A DNA stretch of 51,854 bases from Paracoccaceae bacterium (GCA_021647745.1 JAKIUB010000019.1:1-51854), one strand, 5' to 3'. Shown: positions 24,554-33,747, counted from the stretch's first letter. Notes: generated from the letters alone by a model not told the origin. Numbers and translations are program-made.

Positions 24554-25957
24554 TTAGCCCGTCGGCAATACCGCCCCGGGGTTGAGGATACCGTTCGGGT
24601 CGAGCGCGGTTTTTATCCGCTGCATGGCCAGTATCTTTCCGGCATCCCCATAGCGCGCCAGATCAGCGGTTTTGAGCCGCCCTATCCCGTGCTCCGCGCT
24701 AAAGCTTCCGCCAAAACCGGCAACAATATCAAAGACAATCCGCGCGAGGCTTTCCCGCCGGCTACTATAGTCTGCACGGTTTTTACCCTTGGGCGGAAAG
24801 ATGTTGTAGTGCAAATTTCCGTCTCCCATATGGCCAAAACAGTTGACCCTGAAAATTGGTGGAATCTGCTTTCGGGCCTCTTGGATAAAAGCAGGTACCT
24901 CGGAAACCGGCACCGAAATATCATGGGACGAGATCGAACCGATGCGTTTGTTTGCCTGCGGGATCGTCTCCCGGATATTCCAGAAATGCTGCCTTTGGCT
25001 CTCGTTCTGCGCGATAACAGCATCGCTCACCAGCCGGCTCTCCATCGCCTCCGACAGGCCGGCTTCCAGCATTTGCGCCAGTTCTTCCCCGCCTTCCAGC
25101 TCGATCAAAACGCTCCATTCACCCGCCCCGGCCAGCGGCGAAGGAAGCAAAAATCCGGTCTCCTCCAGAAAATCAAACCCGGTTTTACCGATAAGTTCAA
25201 AGCCGGTGATCACCCCTGCCAGCCTGTCTTGCAACAATAATAAAAGCGCCAGCGCAGCTTTTGGTTCCGGAACCGCAACAAAAGCGGTATGGCGGGCGCG
25301 CGGGCGGGGAAACAGCCGTAAAACAGCACCGGTAATCACCCCGAGCGTGCCTTCGGAGCCGATCATCAGGTGGCGCATGTCGTAGCCGGTGTTATCCTTG
25401 CGCAGCCGCTTCATGCCACCGATCACCGTGCCATCAGCCAATACTGCCTCCAGCCCGAGGCAGAGATCACGGGTGTTTCCGTAGCGCAAAACATTGACCC
25501 CGCCGGCATTGGTCGCCAAATTTCCACCAATCCGGCACGACCCTTCCGAGGCCAGCCGTAGCGGAAACATCCGCCCTGCCGCCTCGGCTGCCGAGTGTAT
25601 ATCCGCCAGAATAGCCCCGGCTTCGACATTCATTGTGTTATTCTCAATAGATATATCTCGAATACCCGTCATGCTTTCCAGCGAGATCAGCACCGGCACA
25701 GGGCCTTCAGGCATCACCTGCCCGCCAACAAGCCCCGTGCCGCCGCCAACGGGCACCACCGGCACCAAAGCCTGATTGCACAGGGTCAGTATCGAAGAAA
25801 CCTCGAAAGTCGTACGTGGGCGCAGCACCGCCGCCGCCTGCCCCAAAAATAGCCCGCGCGGCTCCTCGATGTCGGCTTGGGTCGCCGCGCGGGCAATATC
25901 CGGCCGGATTGCGGCGCGCAGTTTGTTGATAAACCCGGGGCTGGCGCTATTCAGCAT
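24554..25957 (-). CDS. FAD-linked 2-hydroxyacid oxidase/dehydrogenase (GlcD / D-lactate dehydrogenase-like)
   Basis: A 467-residue flavoprotein of the VAO/PCMH fold. The FAD domain shows VVPVGGGTGLVGGQ (about 67-80) and GSCRIGGNLATNAGG; the C-terminal FAD-oxidase domain shows NCFGHMGDGNLHYN, with the metal-binding His pair, and SAEHGIG. This pattern is shared by D-lactate, D-2-hydroxyglutarate and glycolate dehydrogenases, and I cannot choose between them. The ATG at 25957 lies within the end of the upstream GNAT gene (11-base overlap), so the longer upstream frame is ignored. It ends about 160 bases from convergent apt. Confidence 0.9.
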   Translation of the reverse strand: MLNSASPGFINKLRAAIRPDIARAATQADIEEPRGLFLGQAAAVLRPRTTFEVSSILTLCNQALVPVVPVGGGTGLVGGQVMPEGPVPVLISLESMTGIRDISIENNTMNVEAGAILADIHSAAEAAGRMFPLRLASEGSCRIGGNLATNAGGVNVLRYGNTRDLCLGLEAVLADGTVIGGMKRLRKDNTGYDMRHLMIGSEGTLGVITGAVLRLFPRPRARHTAFVAVPEPKAALALLLLLQDRLAGVITGFELIGKTGFDFLEETGFLLPSPLAGAGEWSVLIELEGGEELAQMLEAGLSEAMESRLVSDAVIAQNESQRQHFWNIRETIPQANKRIGSISSHDISVPVSEVPAFIQEARKQIPPIFRVNCFGHMGDGNLHYNIFPPKGKNRADYSSRRESLARIVFDIVAGFGGSFSAEHGIGRLKTADLARYGDAGKILAMQRIKTALDPNGILNPGAVLPTG

Positions 25958-26531
25958 CGGCCTGCCCCCGTCGATCACCCCTGAGGCAGGCATAAAGTAC
26001 ATGGGTGCGCCAGCGGCCAGCGATTTGCAAATAGCTCTGCGCGACCCCTTCATATTTAAAACCGGTCTTTTCCAGCAGCCCGCGCGAGGCTTTATTTTCC
26101 GGCAGGCAGGCCGCCTCGATACGGCTGATATCCAACGCGGAAAAGGCAAAATTCCGCACCAGTGAAAGCGCCTCGTTCATATAGCCTTGTCGGGCAAATT
26201 CAGGGCCGATCCAGTAGCCGACAGTGCCGGCCCGCGCTGGACCATAGCGCACATTATCCAAGGTTATGGCGCCGAGCAAAAGCGAATCTTCGCGGCGAAA
26301 GATCATAAAGGGAAAGGCGGTTTTTGCTTTTGCCGCACGGCGTGCAAAGCTTAGTCGGCTAAAAAAAGACGCCCGCGCCTCATAGTCCCGCCCGCGAATT
26401 GGTTCCCATTTTTGCAAAAAATCAACCCCTTCGCGGCGCGTGGTCACCCAAGCGATATAATCCGCGCGGCGCGGTAGGCGCAGCTCGACCAGTGTGCCTG
26501 AAAGCTCTGGCAAACCGCTCGTAAAAGCCAT
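25947..26531 (-). CDS. RimJ/RimL-type GNAT acetyltransferase
   Basis: A 194-residue protein like ribosomal-protein-alanine acetyltransferase RimJ. Seen features are LRLPRRADYIAWVTTRRE at the N-terminus, GTVGYWIGPEFARQGYMNEAL with the acetyl-CoA loop, and RIEAACLPENKASRGLLEKT, the typical end of this subfamily. The target protein is unknown. It is tightly packed: one base after the M16 stop and overlapping the FAD-oxidase start, so the four minus-strand genes from thrC onward form one transcription unit. Confidence 0.88.
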   Translation of the reverse strand: MAFTSGLPELSGTLVELRLPRRADYIAWVTTRREGVDFLQKWEPIRGRDYEARASFFSRLSFARRAAKAKTAFPFMIFRREDSLLLGAITLDNVRYGPARAGTVGYWIGPEFARQGYMNEALSLVRNFAFSALDISRIEAACLPENKASRGLLEKTGFKYEGVAQSYLQIAGRWRTHVLYACLRGDRRGQADAE

Positions 26532-26532
26532 A

Positions 26533-27795
26533 TCAAGCCCTCAGCTTTGTGCGCATCGCGTCGATATCAGGCGCATTGCTGACCGGCCCGTAAAGCGCCA
26601 TCGCCATCGTCTTGCTCTCGCACACAGAGCTGGCATAGGCACGTAAGTCCTTCACGCTGACCGCCTCGATCTTGGCCACGGCATCCGAAAGTGGCGGCAC
26701 CCTGCCCCAGATACTGATGGCGCGCGCCATGCGCTCGGCGCGTGCAGAGGGGCTTTCCAGCCCCATCAGCATCCCGGCTTTCATCTGCACCTGCGCACGG
26801 AGCAGCTCGGCCTCGCTGATGGTGCCGGCGGCGCGTTTCATCTCGTCGATGGTGACCTCGGCCAGCTCGGCGATATCCCCCTCGGAGGTGCCGGCATAAA
26901 GGCTCAGCATACCCGATTCCAGCCCCGGTGTAATGGAAGCGTAAATACTGTAGCACAAACCACGCTTCTCGCGGGCCTCCTGAAACAACCGCGAAGTCAT
27001 GCCGCCACCAAGCAGCATCGAATATATCTGGGCGGTATAGACCTCTGCATCACGGATACCGGGCGCCTGAAAGGCCAGAGTAAAATGTGCTTGCTCAAGC
27101 GGTTTTACCTCGCGGATTTCACCACCGACAAAACGGGCCGGTGCAGCCAGCGGTGCGGCGCTCTGCGGCATATGACCAAAAAGACGCTCCGCCTGTGCCA
27201 CCAGCGCAGCATGATCAACCATGCCCGCCGCCGAAACAACCAGATTTTCAGCCCCGTAATGGGTGGCAACAAACCCTGAAAGATCATTTTGGGCGAAGCG
27301 CTTTATGTTGTCTGTCGGGCCAAGTATTGGCCGCCCCATTGGTTGGTCGGGGTAGGATACCCCTTGCAGCCAGTCAAATATCACATCGTCCGGTGTATCA
27401 AGGCTTTGGCCGATTTCAGAGAGAATCACCCCGCGCTCAATCTCGATCTCTCGGGGGTCAAAAGTGGAATTGAGCAGAATATCAGCCAGAACATCTAGCG
27501 CCAGCGGCACATCCGCACCCAGAACACGGGTGTAATAGGCGGTCATTTCGCGCGAGGTATAGGCGTTGATAAAGCCGCCAACATCTTCGATAACCTCGGC
27601 AATTTCAAGCGCGCTGCGGGTTTTGGTGCCCTTGAAGGCCATGTGCTCTAGAAAATGGGCAATACCGTTCTGGGTTTCATCCTCGTTGCGCGCACCGGCT
27701 TTTACCCAGACCCCGATGCTCGAGCTTTCAAGCCCGGGCATGGCCTCGCTTACGATCGTCAGGCCGTTGGTCAGCCGGTGGGTCTCTACAGTCAT
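26533..27795 (-). CDS. M16 family zinc peptidase (processing-peptidase-like)
   Basis: A 420-residue inverzincin resembling the beta subunit of mitochondrial processing peptidase and bacterial PqqL/YmxG proteins. The inverted zinc motif HFLEH is at 47-51 and the third ligand Glu127 lies 76 residues later in ERGVILSEIGQ. The C-terminal half has the second, inactive M16 domain (GGGMTSRLFQEAREKRGLCYS). The start overlaps the thrC stop (ATGA). Placement after thrC is common in alphaproteobacteria; the substrate is unknown. Confidence 0.93.
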   Translation of the reverse strand: MTVETHRLTNGLTIVSEAMPGLESSSIGVWVKAGARNEDETQNGIAHFLEHMAFKGTKTRSALEIAEVIEDVGGFINAYTSREMTAYYTRVLGADVPLALDVLADILLNSTFDPREIEIERGVILSEIGQSLDTPDDVIFDWLQGVSYPDQPMGRPILGPTDNIKRFAQNDLSGFVATHYGAENLVVSAAGMVDHAALVAQAERLFGHMPQSAAPLAAPARFVGGEIREVKPLEQAHFTLAFQAPGIRDAEVYTAQIYSMLLGGGMTSRLFQEAREKRGLCYSIYASITPGLESGMLSLYAGTSEGDIAELAEVTIDEMKRAAGTISEAELLRAQVQMKAGMLMGLESPSARAERMARAISIWGRVPPLSDAVAKIEAVSVKDLRAYASSVCESKTMAMALYGPVSNAPDIDAMRTKLRA

Positions 27796-29180
27796 CGGGT
27801 GGTTTTTTCCTTGATCAGGGTTTTGAGCGCAGCAAGATCATTGGCGCAACGGGTCACCCGCTCCGGACGGGTAAACAGGTCAGACATATGAGGCGGTAGA
27901 TCAGGGCGAATGCCCGTGGCCGCTTCAACCGCATCAGGAAATTTAGCGGCGTGGGCGGTGGCCAGTATCACCATTGGAGCTACACTTTCGGGCTGGTCTT
28001 GCGCTACTTTTACCGCCACGGCTGAATGGGGGCACAAAAGCTCTCCGGTAGTTTTGGCCATGGTTTTTATGGTCGCTGCAGTCTCGACCTCCGAACAAGC
28101 CCCGCTGTCAAACTCGGCCAACAGCCGATCAAGCGCCCCTTGTGAAAGGGTAAATCCACCGGTGGAAAGCTCGCCCATCAGCTGCGCCACCGCCTCGCCT
28201 TCGCGGTCATAAAGGTCAAACAGCAGGCGCTCGAAATTGGAGCTGACCTGAATATCCATGGAGGGGCTGATGCTCGGGGTCACACCCTCTTTGCGATGCT
28301 CACCGCTTTGCAAAGTACGGTGCAGAATGTCGTTTTGGTTGGTGGCTATCACCAGCCGCTCTATCGGCAGGCCCATGCGCTTGGCCACATAGCCCGCGAA
28401 AATATCACCAAAGTTGCCGGTGGGCACGGTGAAAGACACTTTGCGATATGGCGCGCCAAGGCTGACGGCGGTGGTGAAATAGTAAACCACCTGCGCCATC
28501 ACCCGCGCCCAGTTGATCGAGTTGACCCCCGCCAGCTTCACCTCGCCCCGAAAGACGGGGTCGTTGAACATATCTTTCAGCCGCGCCTGGCAATCATCAA
28601 AATCTCCATCCATGGCCACGGCGTGCACATTGGCCTCATTCGGGGTGGTCATCTGCCGGCGCTGCACCTCGGAAACCCGACCATGCGGATACAGGATCAC
28701 CACATCAACCACATCCAGCCCCTTGAAGGCCTCGATTGCCGCCGAGCCGGTATCGCCCGAAGTGGCACCCACAATCGTCACCCGCTCGCCGCGTCGCTCC
28801 AAAACCGCCTCGAACATCTGGCCGATCAGCTGCATTGCCACATCCTTGAAGGCCAGCGTTGGCCCGTGATGCAGCTCGGCGATAAACTCGTTTGGCCCTG
28901 TCTGCACCAGCGGCACCCGCGCCGGATGCCGAAAGCTACCATAGGCGCGCGATATGATGCCGCGCAGCTCGCTATCTGAAAATGTATCGCCGGTAAAAGG
29001 CTTTACCACCTTGAAAGCAACCTCTTCATAGGAAAGCCCGGCCAGCGCCGCTATTTCATCGGCCTCCATATGTGGCCATGACTCTGGCACATAAAGCCCC
29101 CCGTCCGAAGCCAGCCCGCTAAGCATTGCGTCTTCAAAAGAAAGGACGGGGGCCTGCCCGCGGGTAGATATATATTTCAT
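27792..29180 (-). CDS. thrC: Threonine synthase
   Basis: PLP enzyme that makes threonine from O-phosphohomoserine, the last biosynthetic step. The 462-residue protein begins MKYISTRGQAPVLSFEDAML, the type found in Gram-negative bacteria and yeast. Lys112 in HHGPTLAFKDVAMQ is the Schiff-base lysine, and the phosphate-binding GATSGDTGSAA follows. It lies nine bases after surf1, so it may be read from the cta region. It makes the substrate that Tdh degrades. Confidence 0.96.
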   Translation of the reverse strand: MKYISTRGQAPVLSFEDAMLSGLASDGGLYVPESWPHMEADEIAALAGLSYEEVAFKVVKPFTGDTFSDSELRGIISRAYGSFRHPARVPLVQTGPNEFIAELHHGPTLAFKDVAMQLIGQMFEAVLERRGERVTIVGATSGDTGSAAIEAFKGLDVVDVVILYPHGRVSEVQRRQMTTPNEANVHAVAMDGDFDDCQARLKDMFNDPVFRGEVKLAGVNSINWARVMAQVVYYFTTAVSLGAPYRKVSFTVPTGNFGDIFAGYVAKRMGLPIERLVIATNQNDILHRTLQSGEHRKEGVTPSISPSMDIQVSSNFERLLFDLYDREGEAVAQLMGELSTGGFTLSQGALDRLLAEFDSGACSEVETAATIKTMAKTTGELLCPHSAVAVKVAQDQPESVAPMVILATAHAAKFPDAVEAATGIRPDLPPHMSDLFTRPERVTRCANDLAALKTLIKEKTTR

Positions 29181-29189
29181 CTAATCACC

Positions 29190-29858
29190 TTAAACCGTTT
29201 TACGTTTGATCCTGAACAGCAGATACAAGCTCATCCCCAGCCACGCAAGCGCCATAAGATACCATGTGACCGCATACCCCAGATGGCTGTTGGGCAGATT
29301 GTTACCCACCGGCTGTGGCAAGGGGGCGCCCGAAAGCGAGGTCCGGTTAAGCACAAACAGGATCGGCTCGGTGCCAAGCGCCTCTGCCATGGCTCCCTCG
29401 CTGCGAGTAAACCAGATATTGCGCTCAAGGTTCGGGTCGGGCAGCACATAATCATCCTGCATCCAGTAAAGGTTACCGTAAAGCGTGCCATTTTCCAAAG
29501 GGCGCTGGCTATCCTTTTCCGCCTCGGGCACGATGCCCCGATCCACCATGATCCGCCGGCCATCGGCCAGTACAAAAGGCGAGATTATCCGGTATCCCGG
29601 ACCGATATCGGGGCTGCTGGCCAGTGCATGTATCTCGGCTGGCTCCATCACCCCTTCCACCTGCACCGAAAGGTAAACATCGCGCGTAGGGTCGGGGGTA
29701 GCGGGCATCATCACCGACTTGGCGGCAAGGCGTTCATCTATTTCAGCGATAATCGCCTCTTTCCAGGCCAGCCGGTCAATTTGCCAGTTACCCAGCAACA
29801 CCAGCATGATCATGCCAACAATACCAAAAACCGCCGGAGCGATCATGCGTTTGTTCAT
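29190..29858 (-). CDS. SURF1 family cytochrome oxidase assembly protein
   Basis: A 222-residue membrane protein needed for efficient haem a insertion into subunit I of aa3 oxidase. Two membrane segments flank a periplasmic domain: VFGIVGMIMLVLLGNWQIDRL, with the family's GxWQxxR pattern, and AVTWYLMALAWLGMSLYLL. GGAG precedes the ATG. It follows ctaE by 63 bases, with a terminator-like hairpin between. Confidence 0.92.
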   Translation of the reverse strand: MNKRMIAPAVFGIVGMIMLVLLGNWQIDRLAWKEAIIAEIDERLAAKSVMMPATPDPTRDVYLSVQVEGVMEPAEIHALASSPDIGPGYRIISPFVLADGRRIMVDRGIVPEAEKDSQRPLENGTLYGNLYWMQDDYVLPDPNLERNIWFTRSEGAMAEALGTEPILFVLNRTSLSGAPLPQPVGNNLPNSHLGYAVTWYLMALAWLGMSLYLLFRIKRKTV

Positions 29859-29875
29859 CTTGTTTCTCCAAAAGC

Positions 29876-29900
29876 AAAACGCGGGCCAAGCTGACCCGCG
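29876..29900 (-). terminator. Putative terminator/attenuator between ctaE and surf1
   Basis: On the minus strand CGCGGG pairs with CCCGCG around a nine-base loop (29900-29880) and is followed by TTTTGCTTTT. It ends just upstream of the surf1 ribosome binding site, so it may reduce rather than stop readthrough. Confidence 0.55.
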
Positions 29901-29921
29901 CTCCGCATGTTTCGGGCGAGA

Positions 29922-30722
29922 TCAGCTACCCCAGATATAGATCGAAACAAACAGGAAGAGCCAGACCACATCGACAAAATGCCAATACCAGGCCGCAGCC
30001 TCGAAGCCGACATGGTGCTCTTTGCTCATACCGCCGCGCAACGCACGGATCAGCATAATGGCAAGGAATATGGTTCCGATCACCACATGCACCCCGTGAA
30101 ACCCGGTCGCCATATAAAAATTGGCACCGTAAATATTACCGGCGAAGGCAAATGTAGCCTCTCCGTATTCGATAATCTGGAAAACCGTAAACAGAGCGCC
30201 AAGCAAAATCGCGATTACCAAGCCCCAGACCAGCCCGCGACGGTCGTCATCATGGGCAAGGGCATGGTGCGCCCATGTCGCGGCCGCGCCCGAGCAAATC
30301 AGGATTAGCGTATTGATCAGCGGCAAGGCCCAAGGGTCAAGGGTTTCGATCCCGGCAGGGGGCCAAACACCGTCCACGGCAGGGCTGAGCGGCCCCATCG
30401 GATAAAGCGCGTGTTTGAAAAAGCTCCAGAACCACGCCACAAAAAACATCACCTCGGAAGCGATAAACATGATCACCCCGTAGCGCAGGCCGATTTGCAC
30501 TACTGGCGTGTGATCGCCATCCTTGGCCTCTGTGATAACTTCTGCCCACCAGACAAACATGGTATACAAAACCCCGGCCAGACCGATTAGCAACATCCAC
30601 GGGCTGTCACCCTTGAAATAGAGCACCGCGCCAAAAAGCATGACGAAGGTCGATATCGAAGCCAACAAGGGCCACGGGCTTGGCTTTAATATATGATAGT
30701 CGTGGTTCTTTTCATGTGCCAT
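29922..30722 (-). CDS. ctaE: Cytochrome c oxidase subunit III (CtaE)
   Basis: Third core subunit of the aa3-type terminal oxidase in the inner membrane. The 266-residue protein has seven hydrophobic segments and the family signatures HDYHILKPSPWPLL at the N-terminus, FFVAWFWSFFKHALYP, ATWAHHALAHDDRR-like loop text, and GFHGVHVVIGTIFL, ending in AWYWHFVDVVWLFLF. It stabilises subunit I and proton uptake. Subunit I (ctaD) is not in the window, as is usual in Paracoccus and Rhodobacter. Confidence 0.96.
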   Translation of the reverse strand: MAHEKNHDYHILKPSPWPLLASISTFVMLFGAVLYFKGDSPWMLLIGLAGVLYTMFVWWAEVITEAKDGDHTPVVQIGLRYGVIMFIASEVMFFVAWFWSFFKHALYPMGPLSPAVDGVWPPAGIETLDPWALPLINTLILICSGAAATWAHHALAHDDDRRGLVWGLVIAILLGALFTVFQIIEYGEATFAFAGNIYGANFYMATGFHGVHVVIGTIFLAIMLIRALRGGMSKEHHVGFEAAAWYWHFVDVVWLFLFVSIYIWGS

Positions 30723-30743
30723 TTGGCGTCCCCTTTATGTACG

Positions 30744-31349
30744 CTAGTTGACCTGCGTATTATCTTTTTCTTCTTCCAGCGCGGCTTGATCGACCGGAAG
30801 ATCGGTTTCATAGAATGTATAGGAAAGCGTAATCGAGGTCACGCGCTTAGCTTCGATATCGTCAACAATGCCCGGATCCACATAAAAAGTAACCGGCATC
30901 CGCACCCGTTCTCCGGGCTGTAAAACCTGCTCGACAAAGCAAAAACAGGCGATTTTACTAAAGTAGTTTCCGGCAGAGAAAGGCGTGACATTATAGCTGG
31001 CCGTGCCGGCAATTACCCGGTCTGTCGGGTTGTAGGCCTCATAAAATGCCAATCCGGTTTCACCTATCTTCAGCTCTGTGACATGCTGAAGCGCCTTGAA
31101 CTCCCACTCCATACCGGCGCCAAGCGAGGCATCAAAGCGAACGGTTATGGTTTGGTCCAGCACCAGATCAGAGGAAGAGGCCGCAGTGGTAGTGGTGCCG
31201 CCATAGCCTGTTACCTTGCAAAACCAGTTATAAAACGGCACGGCGGCAAAGGAACCAGCGGTCATGAAGGCAACCAGCGCCAGCAGCGGCAAAACCACCT
31301 TGCGGGCCGTTGGTGGGTCTTTTTTATGGTGCGATACAGGATCACTCAT
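30744..31349 (-). CDS. ctaG: Cytochrome c oxidase assembly protein CtaG (Cox11 family)
   Basis: A 201-residue copper chaperone that delivers copper to the CuB site of subunit I. One N-terminal membrane segment (VVLPLLALVAFMTAGSFAAV) anchors a periplasmic domain with the copper-binding FCFVEQVLQPGE (the CxC appears as CFC). PFYNWFCKVTGYGGTT is the conserved juxtamembrane segment. Its start overlaps the end of the small upstream gene by eight bases. Confidence 0.95.
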   Translation of the reverse strand: MSDPVSHHKKDPPTARKVVLPLLALVAFMTAGSFAAVPFYNWFCKVTGYGGTTTTAASSSDLVLDQTITVRFDASLGAGMEWEFKALQHVTELKIGETGLAFYEAYNPTDRVIAGTASYNVTPFSAGNYFSKIACFCFVEQVLQPGERVRMPVTFYVDPGIVDDIEAKRVTSITLSYTFYETDLPVDQAALEEEKDNTQVN

Positions 31350-31527
31350 TTGCGGCTCCTAAAGTAGTGGAGAAATTCGGCGCTCTCATATCCTCGTTTT
31401 GCGGTATGGAAAGTTTGACGATGGTTACGGCAAATGACAGCGCAATAATGCCACCAAGGATCAGGCCGACAGCCATATTTCTGCCTTTGCGCCGGGTGTG
31501 TAATTCGTGTTCAGGTTGGATAGGCAT
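31342..31527 (-). CDS. Small single-span membrane protein of the cta operon
   Basis: A 61-residue protein with one membrane segment (MAVGLILGGIIALSFAVTIVKL) between a short basic N-terminus and a soluble tail. It sits between ctaB and ctaG, the position of the small ORF2 of the Paracoccus cta operon, and overlaps ctaG by eight bases, so it is very probably real. The role is unknown; a structural or assembly part for the oxidase is a reasonable guess from position alone. Confidence 0.82.
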   Translation of the reverse strand: MPIQPEHELHTRRKGRNMAVGLILGGIIALSFAVTIVKLSIPQNEDMRAPNFSTTLGAANE

Positions 31528-31530
31528 TGT

Positions 31531-32484
31531 CTAGAACCAGATTGGAAGCGCCCCGACCGACAGGTCAAAGGCGCGCAGGGTTGCTTCCACCAGCAGCATC
31601 GAGAAATGCAAAAACAGGTAGATAATTGTAAAGCCGAAAAATTGCTTTTCAGCGCGAAAATTGTCAGTGTCGCTATCGGTTTCCTGCCGGCGCAGCAAGC
31701 GCCACGCACCAGCCAGCAGCACAATATTGAGCAGCACGGAAACCCCGAAATAGAGCGTGCCGCCGATTTGGGTAAAACTCGGGACCAGCGCCACAGGGAT
31801 CAGCAGCAGCGTATAGGCAAAGATATAGCGGCGCGTCACCCGCGCGCCCCGCATCACCGGTAGCATCGGCACACCTGCGGCTTTGTAATCCTCGTTGCGC
31901 CACAGCGCCAAAGCCCAAAAGTGCGGCGGAGTCCAGACCAATACGAGTGCCACAAGCAATACTGGCTCAAGGCTGATACTTCCGGTCGCCACTACCCAAC
32001 CTAAAAGAGGAGGAAACGCCCCCGCCGCCCCGCCAATAACGATATTTTGCGGGGTCCGGCGCTTTAGGCCCATTGAGTAGATCACGACATAAAAGAAGAT
32101 GGTAAAAGCCAGCCACGCTGCTGCCATCGGATTGGCAAACACCGCCAGCAACATCACCGAAAGCCCCGAAAGCCCGAGACCGATCGCCAGCGCCTCGCCG
32201 GGCTGCACCCGCCCAGAGGGAATAGGCCGATCCTGTGTGCGCTTCATGACCGCATCAATATCACGATCCCACCACATATTGAGTGCGCCCGAAGCCCCGG
32301 CACCCACCGCGATACACAAAATAGAGGCAATCGCAATAACCGGATGCACCGGCACTGGTGCCACCACCATGCCGACAATCGCGGTAAACACCACCAGCCG
32401 CATGACCCGTGGCTTTAGAAGTTCCACATAGTCATGAAACTGCGCCTCGTAGGGCTGGGTTTTGGAGAGGCCCACATCCGCCAT
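31531..32484 (-). CDS. ctaB: Protoheme IX farnesyltransferase (haem O synthase)
   Basis: Integral membrane prenyltransferase that adds a farnesyl group to haem b, giving haem O for haem a synthesis. The 317-residue protein has about nine membrane segments and both Asp-rich motifs, including NMWWDRDIDAVMKRTQDRP. The ATG at 32484 overlaps the ctaC stop (TAATG), so the longer upstream frame is not used. The product supplies the oxidase encoded around it. Confidence 0.96.
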   Translation of the reverse strand: MADVGLSKTQPYEAQFHDYVELLKPRVMRLVVFTAIVGMVVAPVPVHPVIAIASILCIAVGAGASGALNMWWDRDIDAVMKRTQDRPIPSGRVQPGEALAIGLGLSGLSVMLLAVFANPMAAAWLAFTIFFYVVIYSMGLKRRTPQNIVIGGAAGAFPPLLGWVVATGSISLEPVLLVALVLVWTPPHFWALALWRNEDYKAAGVPMLPVMRGARVTRRYIFAYTLLLIPVALVPSFTQIGGTLYFGVSVLLNIVLLAGAWRLLRRQETDSDTDNFRAEKQFFGFTIIYLFLHFSMLLVEATLRAFDLSVGALPIWF

Positions 32485-33419
32485 TAGTTGGAGGCCACCT
32501 GAACCGATACCGGCACACCGGCATATTTCTCGATCGCACCGGCCATCCATGCGTCATAGGTTTCCTGACTGACAACCTTGATCACGATCGGCATAAAGGA
32601 GTGATCCTTACCGCACAGCTCGGAACACTGGCCAAAATAGGTGCCAATATAGTCTTCATCACTATCTGTACCTGCGGCTATATCCCTCGGGTCTGCCCCG
32701 ACACGGAACCATGTTTCGTTCAGGCGGCCAACAATAGCATCCATTTTAATGCCAAAAGCCGGCACCGCAAAAGAGTGGTTCACGTCAGAAGCCGCGATCA
32801 TCACCCGGACAACCGCACCAACCGGAACCACCATCGCGGTATCCGCCGCCAGCAGATATTCGTCTTCGGCATAGCCATAGGCTGCCAGTTCGGCCTTGAC
32901 CTCCTCGGTCAGGCCCGGCTTGCCGCGCCCCAGCATGAAGCTGTCAAACGAAACACCATTTTCGGGGTACTCATAGGTCCAGTACCACTGGTTTCCGGTT
33001 ACTTTTACGGTCAGGTCGCTTTCGGGTATCTCAAGCTGTTTGAACAGAATCGGCAGAGAAAACGAGCCGATAAAAATCAGGATAATGATCGGCACCACAG
33101 TCCAGGCAATCTCGATCATTGTGTGGTGAGTAAAGCGTGCCGGCTCCTTGTTGGCCTTGTGATTGTAGCGAATGATCACCCAGATAAGCAGCCCTGTTAC
33201 AAAAATGGTGATGATGGTGATGATCCACAACACCATGCCGTCCAGCCACTGGGCATCCCGCGCCAGCTCGGTGGCAGCGCGCTGAAAACCCATGGCACCG
33301 GCGGTCGGTTTGCCGATAGCGTCAAGCCCTTCCAGACCCTCCTCCGCCATTGCGGCTCCGGCAGCCATCATTCCGGCGGCCACAGATATAAACCCCTTGA
33401 AAAGGCCATTCATTCGCAT
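32484..33419 (-). CDS. ctaC: Cytochrome c oxidase subunit II (CtaC)
   Basis: CuA-bearing subunit that takes electrons from cytochrome c. The 311-residue precursor has a signal peptide (cleavage after about residue 26, GAAMA), two membrane segments and a periplasmic cupredoxin domain. CuA ligands are visible: His in DVNHSF, then Cys265, Cys269, His273 and Met276 in QCSELCGKDHSFM. First gene of the cta operon. Upstream lies a perfect FNR-type site, which suggests oxygen control. Confidence 0.97.
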   Translation of the reverse strand: MRMNGLFKGFISVAAGMMAAGAAMAEEGLEGLDAIGKPTAGAMGFQRAATELARDAQWLDGMVLWIITIITIFVTGLLIWVIIRYNHKANKEPARFTHHTMIEIAWTVVPIIILIFIGSFSLPILFKQLEIPESDLTVKVTGNQWYWTYEYPENGVSFDSFMLGRGKPGLTEEVKAELAAYGYAEDEYLLAADTAMVVPVGAVVRVMIAASDVNHSFAVPAFGIKMDAIVGRLNETWFRVGADPRDIAAGTDSDEDYIGTYFGQCSELCGKDHSFMPIVIKVVSQETYDAWMAGAIEKYAGVPVSVQVASN

Positions 33420-33747
33420 AATTCAATCCCCAGTTTTTTCATGCTTGAGCATGATTTTTAGTAGCCACCCACTGCGAATAGTGTATTGGCCGATTATTTA
33501 TTGATATAGATCAATCATATTTTGCGCCGAATAACAAGATATTCGTTCGCGCAACAGGCCATAAATTGAAAAAACAGCCCGATCTTATTCAAACCGGCTA
33601 AATAATGTTAGGTTTCAAGGTTAGATGTATTTTCTTGAAGTTATGCTTCTCTATACGCCGCTCTCTTTCACTGTTGATACCCATCCCCCGTTGCCTCCGG
33701 GCGCGAGAACCCCCATATTGTAGAGCAACATTAAAAAAGGCCATCCG
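33420..33747. other. Divergent control region between ctaC and tldD
   Basis: This 328-base AT-rich gap holds no gene I recognise. It contains an FNR-type palindrome (listed separately) and a small hairpin CATGCT-TG-AGCATG at 33440-33453 in the ctaC leader. Both promoters should lie here; AAGG precedes the tldD start. Confidence 0.6.
33501..33514. promoter_or_regulatory. FNR/Anr-type binding site upstream of ctaC
   Basis: TTGAT-ATAG-ATCAA matches the FNR consensus TTGAT-N4-ATCAA at every defined base. It lies 82 bases upstream of the ctaC start and 234 bases upstream of tldD, so ctaC is the likelier target. FnrL-type control of terminal oxidases is established in Rhodobacter and Paracoccus; whether it activates or represses here depends on the unmapped promoter. 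Confidence 0.7.
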
